From Streptomyces sp. AV19 (GTDB lineage Bacteria; Actinomycetota; Actinomycetes; Streptomycetales; Streptomycetaceae), in the NCBI RefSeq assembly GCF_015999245.1, contig NZ_JAEAMR010000015.1:153195-204807 (forward strand): 51,613 bases of DNA, read 5' to 3'. Shown here one piece after another: positions 31,647-40,652 of the stretch. Below the pieces are notes generated by a model, which was given only the letters and a program-made list of their open reading frames with translations, searched no databases and had not been told where the DNA came from. The stretch's first letter is position 1, and each line of letters begins with the position of its first letter. Position numbers and translations under genes: made by a program.

Positions 31647-33128
31647 CTACCAGTCCGCCTTCCCGTAATCCTTCAGGAAGCACCCGTAAAGATCCTCCCC
31701 GTCCTCCCCCCGGACGATCGGGTCGTATACCCGCGCCGCCCCGTCCACAAGATCCAACGGCGCGTGGAAGCCCGCCGCCGCCATCCGCACCTTGTCCGGA
31801 TGCGGACGCTCATCCGTGATCCAGCCGGTGTCGACGCTCGTCATCAGGATCCCGTCCGCCTCGAACATCTCCTGCGCACTCGTGCGCGTGAGCATGTTGA
31901 GCGCGGCCTTGGCCATATTTGTATGCGGGTGCCCGGCCCCCTTGTAGCCCCGGCTGAAGACACCCTCCATGGCGGAGACGTTCACGACGTACTTGCGCCG
32001 GGCCGCCGCCGCGGCCATGACCGGCCGCAACCGGCTGATCAGGATGAACGGCGCGGTCGAGTTGCACAGCTGGACCTCCAGCAGCTCGACCGGGTCGACC
32101 TCCGAGACCGTCTGGATCCAGCTGTTGGTCGCGTCCAGGTCCGGCACCAGCCCGCCCGCGTCGATCGCCGTGCCGGCCTCGATCCGGGCGAGCGACGCGG
32201 ACCCGCCGACGAGCGCGAGATCGGTGACGTCCTGCGCGGTCAGCCCGTCGCCCCGCCCGGCCGGCAGCGCGGCCACGGAGTCCACGGCACCGCTGCCGAA
32301 GGCGCCGATGACCTCGGCCGCGGGCAGCTCCCCGGCCGGCAGCGGCGCCGACTCTGCGGCGATCAGCTCGCCGTAGGCGCGCGGGGAGCGCCGCACGGTC
32401 TGGGCCGCGTTGTTGATCAGGATGTCGAGCGGGCCCTCGGCCGCGACGGAGTCGGCCAGGGCGACGACCTGCGCCGGGTCGCGCAGGTCGATGCCGACGA
32501 TCTTCAGCCGGTGGATCCACTCGTCGCTGTCCGGCATCGCCTTGAAGCGGCGGATCGCGTCGTTGGGGAACCGCGTGGTGATCGTGGTGTGCGCACCGTC
32601 CCGCAGCAGCCGCAGCGCGATGTACATGCCGATCTTGGCCCGGCCGCCGGTGAGCAGCGCGCGGCGGCCGGTCAGGTCGGCGCGGGCGTCGCGGCGGGCC
32701 CGGTTGAAGGCGGCGCACTCGCGGCACAGCTGGTGGTAGAAGGCGTCGACCTCGACGTAGCGGGCCTTGCAGGTGTAGCAGGACCGGGGCCGCTCCAGGA
32801 TGCCGGCGATCTCGCCGAGCGCGGTGGAGCTGGGCAGGATGCCCTGCGTCTCGTCGTCGATCCGCTCGGCGGACCCGGTGGCGGTGGCCTCGGTGACCGC
32901 GCGGTCGTTGGCGGTCTTGGCGGCCCGGCGCTCCTGGCGGCGGCGCTGCTTCACCGTGCGGTAGATGCCCGAGGTGGCCCGCCGGACGGCGACCGCGTCG
33001 GGGTGGTCGAGCGGCAGTGCGTCCAGTTCCTTGAGTACGTCCAGGCAGATCGCCAGGCGCTCGGGGGTGATGCCCGCCTGCCCGGCCGTACCGTGCGCGT
33101 CGCCGCGGCTCTCTTCTGTGACCGTCAT
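31647..33128 (-). CDS. Long SDR-family oxidoreductase with CxxC zinc motif
   Basis: A 493-residue protein with an N-terminal helical domain, a Cys-rich metal motif (RSCYTCKARYVEVDAFYHQLCREC, two CxxC pairs) and a C-terminal short-chain-dehydrogenase domain. The SDR part shows ALLTGGRAKIGMYIALRLL (TGxxxxIG nucleotide site), GIDLRDPAQ and ILINNAAQTVRR. The usual catalytic Tyr-x3-Lys reads T-N-M-A-K (in GHPHTNMAKAALNM), so the Tyr is replaced by Thr, and the enzyme may bind nucleotide without classic SDR chemistry. I chose ATG 33128 (MTVTEESRG), where family similarity begins; ATG 33152 is possible. Function unknown; well conserved in Streptomyces as far as I recall. Confidence 0.82.
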   Translation of the reverse strand: MTVTEESRGDAHGTAGQAGITPERLAICLDVLKELDALPLDHPDAVAVRRATSGIYRTVKQRRRQERRAAKTANDRAVTEATATGSAERIDDETQGILPSSTALGEIAGILERPRSCYTCKARYVEVDAFYHQLCRECAAFNRARRDARADLTGRRALLTGGRAKIGMYIALRLLRDGAHTTITTRFPNDAIRRFKAMPDSDEWIHRLKIVGIDLRDPAQVVALADSVAAEGPLDILINNAAQTVRRSPRAYGELIAAESAPLPAGELPAAEVIGAFGSGAVDSVAALPAGRGDGLTAQDVTDLALVGGSASLARIEAGTAIDAGGLVPDLDATNSWIQTVSEVDPVELLEVQLCNSTAPFILISRLRPVMAAAAARRKYVVNVSAMEGVFSRGYKGAGHPHTNMAKAALNMLTRTSAQEMFEADGILMTSVDTGWITDERPHPDKVRMAAAGFHAPLDLVDGAARVYDPIVRGEDGEDLYGCFLKDYGKADW

Positions 33129-33417
33129 AGCCGCTTGCAGTTCCCAGTCCATGCGTTCGATTGAAGCTTTCAGGAAACTGTACGGAAGCACGGCTGTGGC
33201 ACCAAACCGCGCCGGTGACGCGAGGGGCGCCCGGGAGCAGCGGCAGGACGACCCCGCCACCACCCCAGGCATCAGGCGACTTCTCAAACCCCGTGCATCA
33301 CATCTGACTTATTGCACTCAATGGGTTAATTCTGGCTTCACCAGCCATTTTTGGAGCATCACCACCCGAACCCCCGGCCACAATGGCCGCTCAACACCCC
33401 TTAGAAAGGCTCAGTCC
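33129..33417. promoter_or_regulatory. Divergent control region of SDR and chaplin genes
   Basis: No gene is visible in these 289 bases. The part at about 33295-33360 is unusually AT-rich for this genome (for example TTATTGCACTC, GGGTTAATTCTGG), as expected for a regulated chaplin promoter. I could not fit a confident sigma-factor consensus by eye. Confidence 0.4.
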
Positions 33418-33657
33418 ATGTCGCGTATCGCCAAGGCCGCACTCCTGACCGCCGCAGCCGGCGCCGTCGTCACCGGCGCCTCGGGCATCGCTTCCGCCGA
33501 CGCCGACGCCAACGGCGCGGCCGTCGGCTCCCCCGGCGTGATCTCCGGCAACGTCATCCAGGTGCCGATCCACCTGCCGATCAACCTGTGCGGCAACTCG
33601 ATCGACATCGTCGCCCTCCTGAACCCGACGTTCGGTAACACCTGCGTCGCCGACTGA
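33418..33657 (+). CDS. Short chaplin (surface amyloid protein)
   Basis: A 79-residue chaplin of the ChpE-H size class. These are secreted hydrophobic proteins that assemble into amyloid fibrils and let hyphae grow into air. The signal peptide is MSRIAKAALLTAAAGAVVTG, ending at IASA. The single chaplin domain follows: NGAAVGSPGVISGNVIQVPI, then HLPINLCGNSIDIVALLNPTFGNTCVAD. It has the usual two Cys, as in ChpF-H, and unlike the Cys-less ChpE. ATG 33418 follows AGAAAGG. A strong terminator lies downstream. Chaplins act with SapB-type lanthipeptides, and a SapB-like operon is in this same window at 46-51 kb. Confidence 0.95.
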   Translation: MSRIAKAALLTAAAGAVVTGASGIASADADANGAAVGSPGVISGNVIQVPIHLPINLCGNSIDIVALLNPTFGNTCVAD

Positions 33658-33761
33658 TCAGTTCCGAAAGAGCGATCAGCCTCGAAAGACTGCGGTACAC
33701 CGGACCGCAAAGCCGCGCGGGGCGGTCACAGTCAGCCGCCGGAACCGCCCGTCGCGCACCC

Positions 33762-33793
33762 GTGGCGCCCATCACCCTCGTGATGGGCGCCAC
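33762..33793. terminator. Strong bidirectional terminator
   Basis: GTGGCGCCCATCAC (33762-33775) and GTGATGGGCGCCAC (33780-33793) form a perfect 14-bp stem with a CCTC loop. It lies between the chaplin gene and the convergent sigma factor gene, the longest perfect hairpin in the window. Confidence 0.9.
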
Positions 33794-33933
33794 ACCCTTG
33801 TCCGGGCGAGGACGGGTCGGGGGCGGGAGTGCCCTCCTCCGACGCCCCCGGGAGGTCGGGAACCTCGACGAGCGGTGGCAGGTCCGGGGTCAGGTGCGTG
33901 TGCCGGGTCGTCATGGTGGTGAGCCCCTCGTCG

Positions 33934-34722
33934 TCAGGCCGGCGCGAGCAGTTGCCGGCGCAGGTGGGCGCAGGTGCGGCTGAGGATGCGGGAGATCTGC
34001 ATCTGGGAGACGCCGAGGCGCGCGCCGATCTGCTGCTGGGTGAGATTGCCGAAGAAGTGCCAGTAGAGGACGGACTTCTCCCGCTCGGGGAGGGCGTCGA
34101 GCAGCGGGCGCAGCGACTGCCGGTCGATCACCAGGTCCAGCGCCCGGTCGATACGGCCGAGGGTGTCGGCCAGCGGCAGTTCGCCGGCGCCGTCGACAGG
34201 GTGGTCGAGGGAGAGGGTGTGGTGCACCCCGTCCGCGTCGATCCCCCGGCGCACCTCCGCCTCGGTCAGCCCGGCCTCCTCGGCCAGGGCCGCCTCCGTG
34301 ACGCGGGCGCCGGCGTCCCGCTGCTCCAGCCGCGAGCGCGCGGCGCGCACGGCGGCCCTCAACTCCTGGTCGCGGCGCGGGATGTGCAGCGACCAGACGT
34401 GGTCACGGACGTGGCGTTTGAGCTCCCCGTTGATGGTGGGGACGGCGAAGGACTCGAAGGCGAAGCCCCGGGCGGGGTCGAACCGGTCCACGGCGCGGAC
34501 CAGGGCCAGCGCGGCGACCTGCCGCAGGTCGGCCGGGCTCTCGCCGCTCGACCGGTAGCGCAGGCTGATCCGCTCGGCCATGGGCAGCCACGCGGCAATC
34601 AGCTCCTGCCGCAGCCTGGTGCGCTCGGGCCCGTCCGGGAGGGCGGCGAGCCGCGCGAACAGCCCGGGCGCGGCCGGGGTCTGGCGCGCACGGCGCCGGG
34701 TGGCAGCTTCCGTCATGGTCAC
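33934..34722 (-). CDS. SigB/SigF-family sigma factor
   Basis: A 262-residue group 3 sigma-70 factor and the second of this class in the window. Region 2: RISLRYRSSGESPADLRQVAALALVRAVDRFDPARGFAFESFAVPTINGELKRHVRD. Region 3: HIPRRDQELRAAV. Region 4: LLDALPEREKSVLYWHFFGNLTQQQIGARLGVSQMQISRILSR. GTG 34722 is 6 bases after GAGGGG; ATG 34716 is the alternative. No anti-sigma or antagonist gene is adjacent, so control by the phosphatase and kinase genes at 38-41 kb is only a possibility. Confidence 0.88.
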   Translation of the reverse strand: MTMTEAATRRRARQTPAAPGLFARLAALPDGPERTRLRQELIAAWLPMAERISLRYRSSGESPADLRQVAALALVRAVDRFDPARGFAFESFAVPTINGELKRHVRDHVWSLHIPRRDQELRAAVRAARSRLEQRDAGARVTEAALAEEAGLTEAEVRRGIDADGVHHTLSLDHPVDGAGELPLADTLGRIDRALDLVIDRQSLRPLLDALPEREKSVLYWHFFGNLTQQQIGARLGVSQMQISRILSRTCAHLRRQLLAPA

Positions 34723-34773
34723 CGTGGTCCCCTCACTCGTACGCCAAGGAGTGACTGCCGGCGGTTTCAGCAT

Positions 34774-35132
34774 GACCCGGGGGCCGGTGATGCGCGACTC
34801 GACGCAACAACGCGGTCACCCTGAGCGAAGGACGCCGGTGGGGTGAGGCTGCGGCGTCTCCGCGCGTGTGCGTGCCCGGATCGCCGGGGGCGTCTCCGTC
34901 GGGCGGAGCGCGCGCGGTGCGCCGAGGGCGCGGGAAACGTCCTGCATGGCAGGGCAGTTGAGGGTCGAGGGGCGAAGGAGACCTCCGCGGTGAGCCGCCG
35001 AGGCCGCATGGACGTCCGGGGGCACGCCCCGACAGGCCGGGGCAGGCCGTGAGGACAGTTGCGTCCGGGGCTCTTCCGGCCGGGCGGCGGGCCCGCGTAC
35101 CCAGGTCCGCCGCCCGACCCGTACCGCAGGGC
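34774..35132. other. Intergenic stretch with no recognisable gene
   Basis: These 359 bases lie between the sigma factor gene and panD. Short open frames exist, such as a 20-codon frame starting at GTG 34990 behind AAGGAG, but none has protein character that I can support. No repeat copy or strong hairpin is present. Confidence 0.4.
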
Positions 35133-35549
35133 TCAGGCCTCGACGCGGTCGCCCCGCGAGAGTCCGGACCCCTCCGGTACGGCGGCCGGGTCGCCACCGA
35201 GGTCCACGACGGCGTTGCGCTCGTCGACGAAGACCACGCGCGGCTCGAAGCCCTTGGCCTCCGCGTCGTCCATCGCGCCGTAGGCGATGACGATGACCAG
35301 GTCGCCGGGGCTGATCAGCCGGGCCGCCGCGCCGTTGATGCCGATCACTCCGGAGCCGCGCGGGCCCTCGATGACGTAGGTCGACAGCCGGGCGCCGTTG
35401 TTGATGTCGACGATGTCGACCTTCTCCCCGGGCAGCAGGTCGGCGGCGTCCATCAGATCGGCGTCGACGGTCAGCGAACCGACGTAGTGCAGGTCGGCCT
35501 GCGTCACCGTGGCACGGTGGATCTTGGACTTCATCATGGTGCGGATCAT
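35133..35549 (-). CDS. panD: Aspartate 1-decarboxylase
   Basis: Makes beta-alanine from aspartate for pantothenate and coenzyme A synthesis in the cytoplasm. The protein is 138 residues and made as a proenzyme: the self-cleavage site Gly24-Ser25 (DLHYVGS) that creates the pyruvoyl cofactor is intact. The family signature follows (NNGARLSTYVIEGPRGSGVIGINGAAARL, then PGDLVIVIAYG). ATG 35549 gives the standard MIRTMMKSKIHR start. It has no panB or panC neighbour, which is not unusual for Streptomyces, and no operon partner is visible. Confidence 0.95.
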   Translation of the reverse strand: MIRTMMKSKIHRATVTQADLHYVGSLTVDADLMDAADLLPGEKVDIVDINNGARLSTYVIEGPRGSGVIGINGAAARLISPGDLVIVIAYGAMDDAEAKGFEPRVVFVDERNAVVDLGGDPAAVPEGSGLSRGDRVEA

Positions 35550-35657
35550 GGAGATACTCCGGAAGGTAGGCTCCCTGCCTGCGTTTTTGCAGGTCAAGGG
35601 CGGTTTCCCAGTTTACCCGTCCGGCCGCGCGGGCACTGTGGAGTACTTCACGGCGGA

Positions 35658-36363
35658 CTACTTCACAGTGGACTGCTTCACGGCGGTGACCAGGTATCCC
35701 TGGGGGACTCCGGGGGTGCCACGGGGCGCGTCCGGGAGGGGCCACCTGCCGAGTCGTTTGCCGGCGACTCCCAGGCGTGTGGCGTCTGCGTGCCAGCCGT
35801 GGCGGGCGAACAGTTCCTCGGGGGTCTCGTTGCCGTATTTCCACGTCATGCCCCGGTTGAGGAAGAGCTTGAGCATGGGTGCCATGACGGGGCTGTCCAG
35901 GAACGACCGGCCGACGAAGTCCATCACGAGGCGGCTGCCGGGCGCCGACAGGGACGTGATGCGGTCCGCCAGGCCGAGCACCGCGTCCTCGTCGAGGTAC
36001 TGGCTGAGCCCCTCGGCGGCCCAGCAGGCGGGCAGATCCCTGCGGAGCCCCGCGTCGAGCAGTTCCCGCGTCCAGTCCCGGGACAGATCGAATACTCACT
36101 GCGACCCGCGAGCCGCCTCTGCCGGACCCCCTCGGCGCAGGCGCCCCGCAGCACTTCGTCGAAGAAGTGGGTGCGTACGGGATGGCGGGGTTCGCCTCCA
36201 GCAGTGCGCCCTCGTACTCCCTCAGCAGCTTCTCCCCGTCCGGGCCGGCCAGCAGTTCCGCCCACGGGTCGATGAAGAGGCGGTCGGTCCGGCGCGGCTC
36301 GCGGGCGCGCTCGGCGGCGGTCAGCCGGGCGGTGCCGGAAACCGGGTCGAAGAGTTCTGTCAT
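35658..36363 (-). pseudogene. LCM-type SAM methyltransferase pseudogene
   Basis: Pieces of one actinobacterial O-methyltransferase-like protein (leucine-carboxyl-methyltransferase family, normally about 280 residues) lie in three frames. Frame one gives MTELFDPVSG through EANPAIPY. After a 1-base shift near 36170-36180, a second frame gives VRTHFFDEVLRGACAEGVRQ. A third frame (from about 36095) gives LSRDWTRELLDAGL through GLADRITSLSAPG and ends TAVKQSTVK. Between the second and third pieces about 50-70 codons are missing, including the SAM-binding glycine motif, and a stop lies at the junction. The gene is therefore inactive through a frameshift plus an internal deletion. Confidence 0.82.
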
Positions 36364-36436
36364 CGGTGGTCCTCCTGGAATCGGTAATGGATCAGTGGCG
36401 TTGCGGCGCCGGCGAAACCGGAGTTGGCCTGCGGCG

Positions 36437-37468
36437 ATGCAGGGAACTGAACTCGACCGTCTTGACCGGCAGTTACTTCACGCGCTTCAGGTCGACGGGC
36501 GGGCACCACTCAGTGGCATCGCCTCGGTGATCGGTGTTTCGGACCGGACGTTGGGGCACCGGTTCCGTCGGCTCAGGGAGTCGCACGGGCTGCGCGTGGT
36601 GGGAGTACCGAACAGTCCGAGAATCGGGCGCAGGGACTGGTTCGTCAGGATTCGCCGGGCGGGGGAGGCGACGGTCGGTCTGGCCGGGCGTCTGGCGCGG
36701 TGCCAGGACGTGTCCCGGGTCGGCATCGTCTCTGCGGGCACCGAGATCGTCGCATCGTCCACACTCCGCTCGGCGACGAGCCGGCCGGCCTCTGGCAGGC
36801 GATGGAACGCGTCCCCGGCTCGGCCGTGGTCAGCGCAGTGCATCCTGCGGCCCGTCGCCGGGGCTTCGGGGTGGCAGGTCCGTATGGCCTCCCTGAGCCC
36901 CGAAGAGGTGCTGGGCCTTCACCCACCTCTACCGGACGGCGGTCCCGGCGAGCCGGTGGAGCTCCGGGACGGTGACTGGCGGACGATGCGCGCCCTGGCC
37001 GGGGACGGCCGCACGGGCTTCTCCCGACTGGCCGGGATCACCGGCTGGTCGGAGGCGAGCGTCCGGCGCCGGCCGGCGAGGCTCCGTTCCCGTGACGCGC
37101 TGCGGTTCTCGGTCGAGATCTCCCCCGCGCTCTTCGGTTACGGGGTCGAGGCCGTTGTCCGGCTCAAGGTGGCCCCCAGCCGGCTGCCCGGCGCGTCCGA
37201 TGCCCTCGCCGGTCATCGCGAGGTGGCGTTCGCCGCGCATGTGACCGGAAGCAGCAATCTCGTGGCCATGGTGATGTGCCGGGACATCGGAGAGCTCTCG
37301 CGCTACGTGTCCGAGCGGCCGAGGCGCAGATCGTCGACCGCCGGACCAAGCGCGCCGGGTCCCTGCCGCCCGGCCGGTCCACTGCCCGGCCCTCCGCCGG
37401 GACGGCGGAAGTCCGATGCCGGAGCCCGCGACGCCGGCGTCGGTTTTTCACCGGACATCCGGACATAA
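36437..37468 (+). pseudogene. Lrp/AsnC-type regulator, frameshifted
   Basis: A two-module AsnC-family regulator. The first helix-turn-helix is ELDRLDRQLLHALQVDGRAPLSGIASVIGVSDRTLGHRFRRL, and a second winged helix and ligand-sensing half appear later (GFSRLAGITGWSEASVRRRPARL, FGYGVEAVVRLKVAPS). Between about 36760 and 36840 the listed frame turns into nonsense (STLRSATSRPASGRRWNAS). The sensible protein (VHTPLGDEPAGLWQAMER, VVSAVHP) is in the next frame, so two compensating shifts flank that piece. Near 37310 the frame is lost again and a family-like end (EAQIVDRRTKRAGSL) appears in another frame. I call it degraded; base errors could be an alternative. It is divergent from the methyltransferase pseudogene. 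Confidence 0.65.
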
Positions 37469-37899
37469 CGCCCTCTCATGGGAATTCGCCCCGGCCGCAG
37501 GCTTGCACACGGGTGAGCAGATAGCGCGTGAGTTCGATGCGATCGACGCTTTCCGCCTCCTGCACCCCGGCAGGTGACGGATGCACTCAGCGCCGATGAC
37601 CCCGGCGGACGGATCGCGGAGGGGGAATGGCGGCCGGCGGCACTCAAAGCACCCCCGTGGCTTTGAGCGGCCGCCGACCGCACCACCGCGGACGTTAGCC
37701 ATCCACATCCTGGGATTGCAACTTGCTGCACCGGAATCGCAATGTATTGCACCGAAAGTCGGTCCTGTATCGGCCATCTTCATTGGCAAATTGGACAATC
37801 ACCCACATAGGGAGGCGATGTCGCCCGGGAGTTGACATCACACCCTCGCCGGAGAGCGCTAAAGTCCTCGGGTCGGAGCGGTGGGTGAGAGGTCGGACG
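37469..37899. promoter_or_regulatory. Control region upstream of the XRE gene
   Basis: No gene is visible in this 431-base gap. An AT-richer part (37700-37800) contains TGCACCG twice, at 37727-37733 and 37748-37754, exactly 21 bases apart, inside a wider ATTGCA/GCAAT context. TTGACA at 37832-37837 is a perfect -35, but the best -10-like TAAAGT (37860-37865) is 22 bases away, too far for a standard promoter. Confidence 0.4.
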
Positions 37900-38367
37900 A
37901 TGCATCAGGGGGGCGGGCCGGAAGGGCCCCGGGCACACTCCTCCCTGGAGGAGCGGATCAATACGGCGAAGGGCGACATCGCCCGGCGCCTGCGGTACAT
38001 ACGTCACCACCATCCCGACGGCCCCTTCACCCTCGCGGGGCTCGCCGAACGGGCGGGGGTGTCCAAGCGGACGCTGTCGCACGCCGAGTCGGCGGACGGG
38101 TCGAACCTCACCCTCGAGACGCTGCTCAAGGTCTGCTACAGCCTGGGCATTTCGCGCGACGCCTATTTCCTGGACGAACAGGTCTTCCAGCAGGTGAACG
38201 TGGAGCTGGAGGCGCGCGCGGGCCGGGAGGCCGGCTGCGCCGCCCATGTGGACCTGCTGTGCCACCTGCTGACGGACATCCTCGACTCCGCCGCGCAGGC
38301 ACGCAGCGCGCTGCGTGCCGTGCCCCCGGAGCAGCGTCGGCCGCCGGGGCCGCACGGGCTCAGCTGA
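37900..38367 (+). CDS. XRE-family DNA-binding protein
   Basis: A 155-residue regulator with one Cro/C1-type helix-turn-helix: KGDIARRLRYIRHHHPDGPFTLAGLAERAGVSKRTLSHAESADGSNLTLETLLKVCYSLGISRDAYFL. The C-terminal half is helical and has no recognised domain. ATG 37900 follows GAGAGG at suitable spacing. The last 8 bases overlap the end of the convergent PAS-GAF-SpoIIE phosphatase gene. Target genes are unknown; direct repeats 21 bp apart lie in its own upstream region. Confidence 0.8.
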   Translation: MHQGGGPEGPRAHSSLEERINTAKGDIARRLRYIRHHHPDGPFTLAGLAERAGVSKRTLSHAESADGSNLTLETLLKVCYSLGISRDAYFLDEQVFQQVNVELEARAGREAGCAAHVDLLCHLLTDILDSAAQARSALRAVPPEQRRPPGPHGLS

Positions 38368-40432
38368 CCTCGGCGATCAGCAGGGCGGCGTCGTCGTCGT
38401 TGCCCAGGCGGAAGGTCGACAGCAGCAGGTCGCAGGTCTCCTCCAGGCCGCGCCGGGCGCCGCCCAGGACCCGGACGAGCTCGGCGAGGCGGTCGTCGAT
38501 GGACTCGTCGCGGGTCTCCACGAGACCGTCGGTGTAGAGGACGAGCCGGTCCCGGGGACACAGGTCGAGGACGACGCTCTCGAAGGGGACGTCACCGACG
38601 CCGAGCGGCGCACCGGTGGGCAGTTCGAGCAGGACGGGCGGCTCGCCGTCGCGGATGAGGACGGGCGGGAGGTGCCCGGCGTTGGCGACGCGGCAGCGGC
38701 CCTCCTCCGGGTCGTAGACGGCGTAGACACAGGTGGCGATCAGCTGGCCCAGCCCGGTGGCGGACTGGTCGAGGTGGCGCAGCACCCGGTCGGGTTCGAG
38801 GCCGAGGCCGGAGAGGGTGCGGGCGGCGGTGCGCAGCTGGCCCATGGCGGCGGCCGCGGCGATCCCGCTGCCCATGACGTCGCCGACGACCAGGGCGCTG
38901 CGGCCGCCGGCCTGCGGCACCACGTCGAACCAGTCGCCGCCGACCTGGCTGGCGGCGCCGGCGGGCTGGTAGCGGTAGGCGACCTGGAGGCCGACGGGGT
39001 TCGGGGGGCGCTGGGGCAGCAGGGTGCGCTGGAGGCTGAGGACGGTGGCGCGTTCGCGCTGGTACCAGCGGGCGTTGTCGATGCAGACGGCGGCGCGGGC
39101 GGCGAGCTCGCCGGCGAGGACGACGTCGTCCTCGCCGAAGGGGACGGGGTTGTCGGTGCGTTTGAGGTCGAGCGCGCCGAGCACCTCGCCGCGGGCGATC
39201 AGCGGGACGGCGACGTAGGAGTGCAGGCCGGATCTGGCGAGGACGGCGGCGGACGTCCGGTCGCGGGCGATGCCGGGCAGGTCGCGGATGCCGACGCGGG
39301 GCAGGTGGACGGGCCGTCCGGTGGTGACGCAGCGGGTGACCAGCCGGTCGGCCGGGTACTGGGCGATCTCGCCGGGCGGGTCGGCGGCGCGGGCGGCGTC
39401 TGCGGCGCCCGCCGTGCCGGCGGCGGCCACGGCGAGGGCCCGGATGACGACGGCCCGGCCGTCCTGCGGGGCGGCGCGGTTGCCCTCCAGGGCCGTGTCG
39501 AGGACGTCGACGGCGGCGACGTCGGCGAGGTCGGGCACGACGACCTCGGCAAGCTCGCGGGCGGTCTGGTCGAGGTCGAGGGTGGTGCCGATGAGCACGG
39601 AGGCGTCGGCGATCAGGGCGAGCCGGCGGCGGGCCTCGGCGGCGGCGATGTCGGCGCGGTAGCGGTCGGTGACGTCGACGACGGAGGCGGCGAGGCCGAG
39701 GACGTGCCCGCCGGCGTCCTCCAGCCGGTAGTAGGAGACGAGCCGGGCCCGCTCGTCGGCCACGCCGGCGAGGCCGCCGGAGACGAACCGGTCGAGCAGC
39801 GGCCGTCCGGTGGCGAGCACCCGGCGCATGGCCCGCTCGCTGGTGTCGACGTCGATGTAGGGCAGGACGTCCCGGACGCGGCGGCCGATGTGGTCCTCGG
39901 CGGGCAGCCCGTGGATCCGCTCCAGGGCCGGGTTGACCATGACGTAGCGCAGGTCGGTGTCGATGACGGCGAGCCCGATCGGGGACTGGGCCACCAGCCG
40001 CAGCGACAGCGCCAGATCGCGCTCGACCTTGTGGAGGACCTCGTGGTCGGTGGCGATGCCCAGGGCGTAGAAGGCGCCGTGCCGGTCCTCCAGGCGGACG
40101 TTGCGCAGATCGACCAGGCGCGGGCGGCCGTCCTTGTGCCGGACGGGGAAGACGCCGGCCCAGCTCTCGCCCTCGCCCATGACCCGGGAGAAGAGGCCCA
40201 GGACGACGTCCATCTCCTCGTCGGAGACCAGCAGCCGGGCCGCGTACCGGCCGAGCGCCTCGGCGGGGGTCCAGCCGAAGAGCTTCTCGGCCTGCGGGCT
40301 CCACAGGACGATGCGGCCCTCGCGGTCCAGCACGACGGCGGCCACGCTCAGCACGTCGAGGAGGCTGCCCGTCCCGTCCGGGGCGCCGCCGGCACGGCCG
40401 GGGCCCGGCCGGTGTGCGTCGGTGGTGCCCAT
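38360..40432 (-). CDS. PAS-PAS-GAF-SpoIIE sensor phosphatase
   Basis: A 690-residue cytoplasmic sensor. Two PAS domains come first (LLDVLSVAAVVLDREGRIVLWSPQAEKLFGWTPAEALG, and SPIGLAVIDTDLRYVMVNPALERIHGLPAEDHIG). A GAF domain follows around residues 275-465 (LIADASVLIGTTLDLDQTARELAEVVVPDLAD to AVCIDNARWYQRE). Last comes a SpoIIE/RsbU PP2C-like phosphatase: VGGDWFDVVPQAGGRSALVVGDVMGSG, NAGHLPPVLIRDG, RLVLYTDGLVETRD, DDDAALLIAEVS. ATG 40432 follows AGGAGG. It should dephosphorylate an anti-sigma antagonist in response to an intracellular signal. The RsbW-like gene upstream on the same strand, 220 bases away, is a likely partner. Confidence 0.92.
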   Translation of the reverse strand: MGTTDAHRPGPGRAGGAPDGTGSLLDVLSVAAVVLDREGRIVLWSPQAEKLFGWTPAEALGRYAARLLVSDEEMDVVLGLFSRVMGEGESWAGVFPVRHKDGRPRLVDLRNVRLEDRHGAFYALGIATDHEVLHKVERDLALSLRLVAQSPIGLAVIDTDLRYVMVNPALERIHGLPAEDHIGRRVRDVLPYIDVDTSERAMRRVLATGRPLLDRFVSGGLAGVADERARLVSYYRLEDAGGHVLGLAASVVDVTDRYRADIAAAEARRRLALIADASVLIGTTLDLDQTARELAEVVVPDLADVAAVDVLDTALEGNRAAPQDGRAVVIRALAVAAAGTAGAADAARAADPPGEIAQYPADRLVTRCVTTGRPVHLPRVGIRDLPGIARDRTSAAVLARSGLHSYVAVPLIARGEVLGALDLKRTDNPVPFGEDDVVLAGELAARAAVCIDNARWYQRERATVLSLQRTLLPQRPPNPVGLQVAYRYQPAGAASQVGGDWFDVVPQAGGRSALVVGDVMGSGIAAAAAMGQLRTAARTLSGLGLEPDRVLRHLDQSATGLGQLIATCVYAVYDPEEGRCRVANAGHLPPVLIRDGEPPVLLELPTGAPLGVGDVPFESVVLDLCPRDRLVLYTDGLVETRDESIDDRLAELVRVLGGARRGLEETCDLLLSTFRLGNDDDAALLIAEVS

Positions 40433-40652
40433 GGGAGGTCCTCCTTGCGCCCGCGCGGGGGTGGTGCGGCGGCCCGTCCCGGCGGTCGCGGCTCCCTTCC
40501 CGCTCGTACTCCCGCTCCATCGCGCCGCAGCGGTATCCATCGTCTCTCCGATGGGGCGCACCGCGCAGCCCGGTACGGGTGTGCACAGCGGTGCCACGCG
40601 CCCCTCGGGCCGCCCGCGCGCCGGTGGGGTCCGGTGCGGCCCGGGGACCGTC

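Noticed and set aside
33732..33914. 60-codon minus-strand gene between chaplin and sigma factor
   Set aside because: It runs through the strong bidirectional terminator and is Pro/Gly/His-rich without a recognised fold.
34990..35052. 20-codon gene behind AAGGAG
   Set aside because: The ribosome binding site is suggestive, but the Arg/Gly-rich peptide and lack of context do not support a gene.
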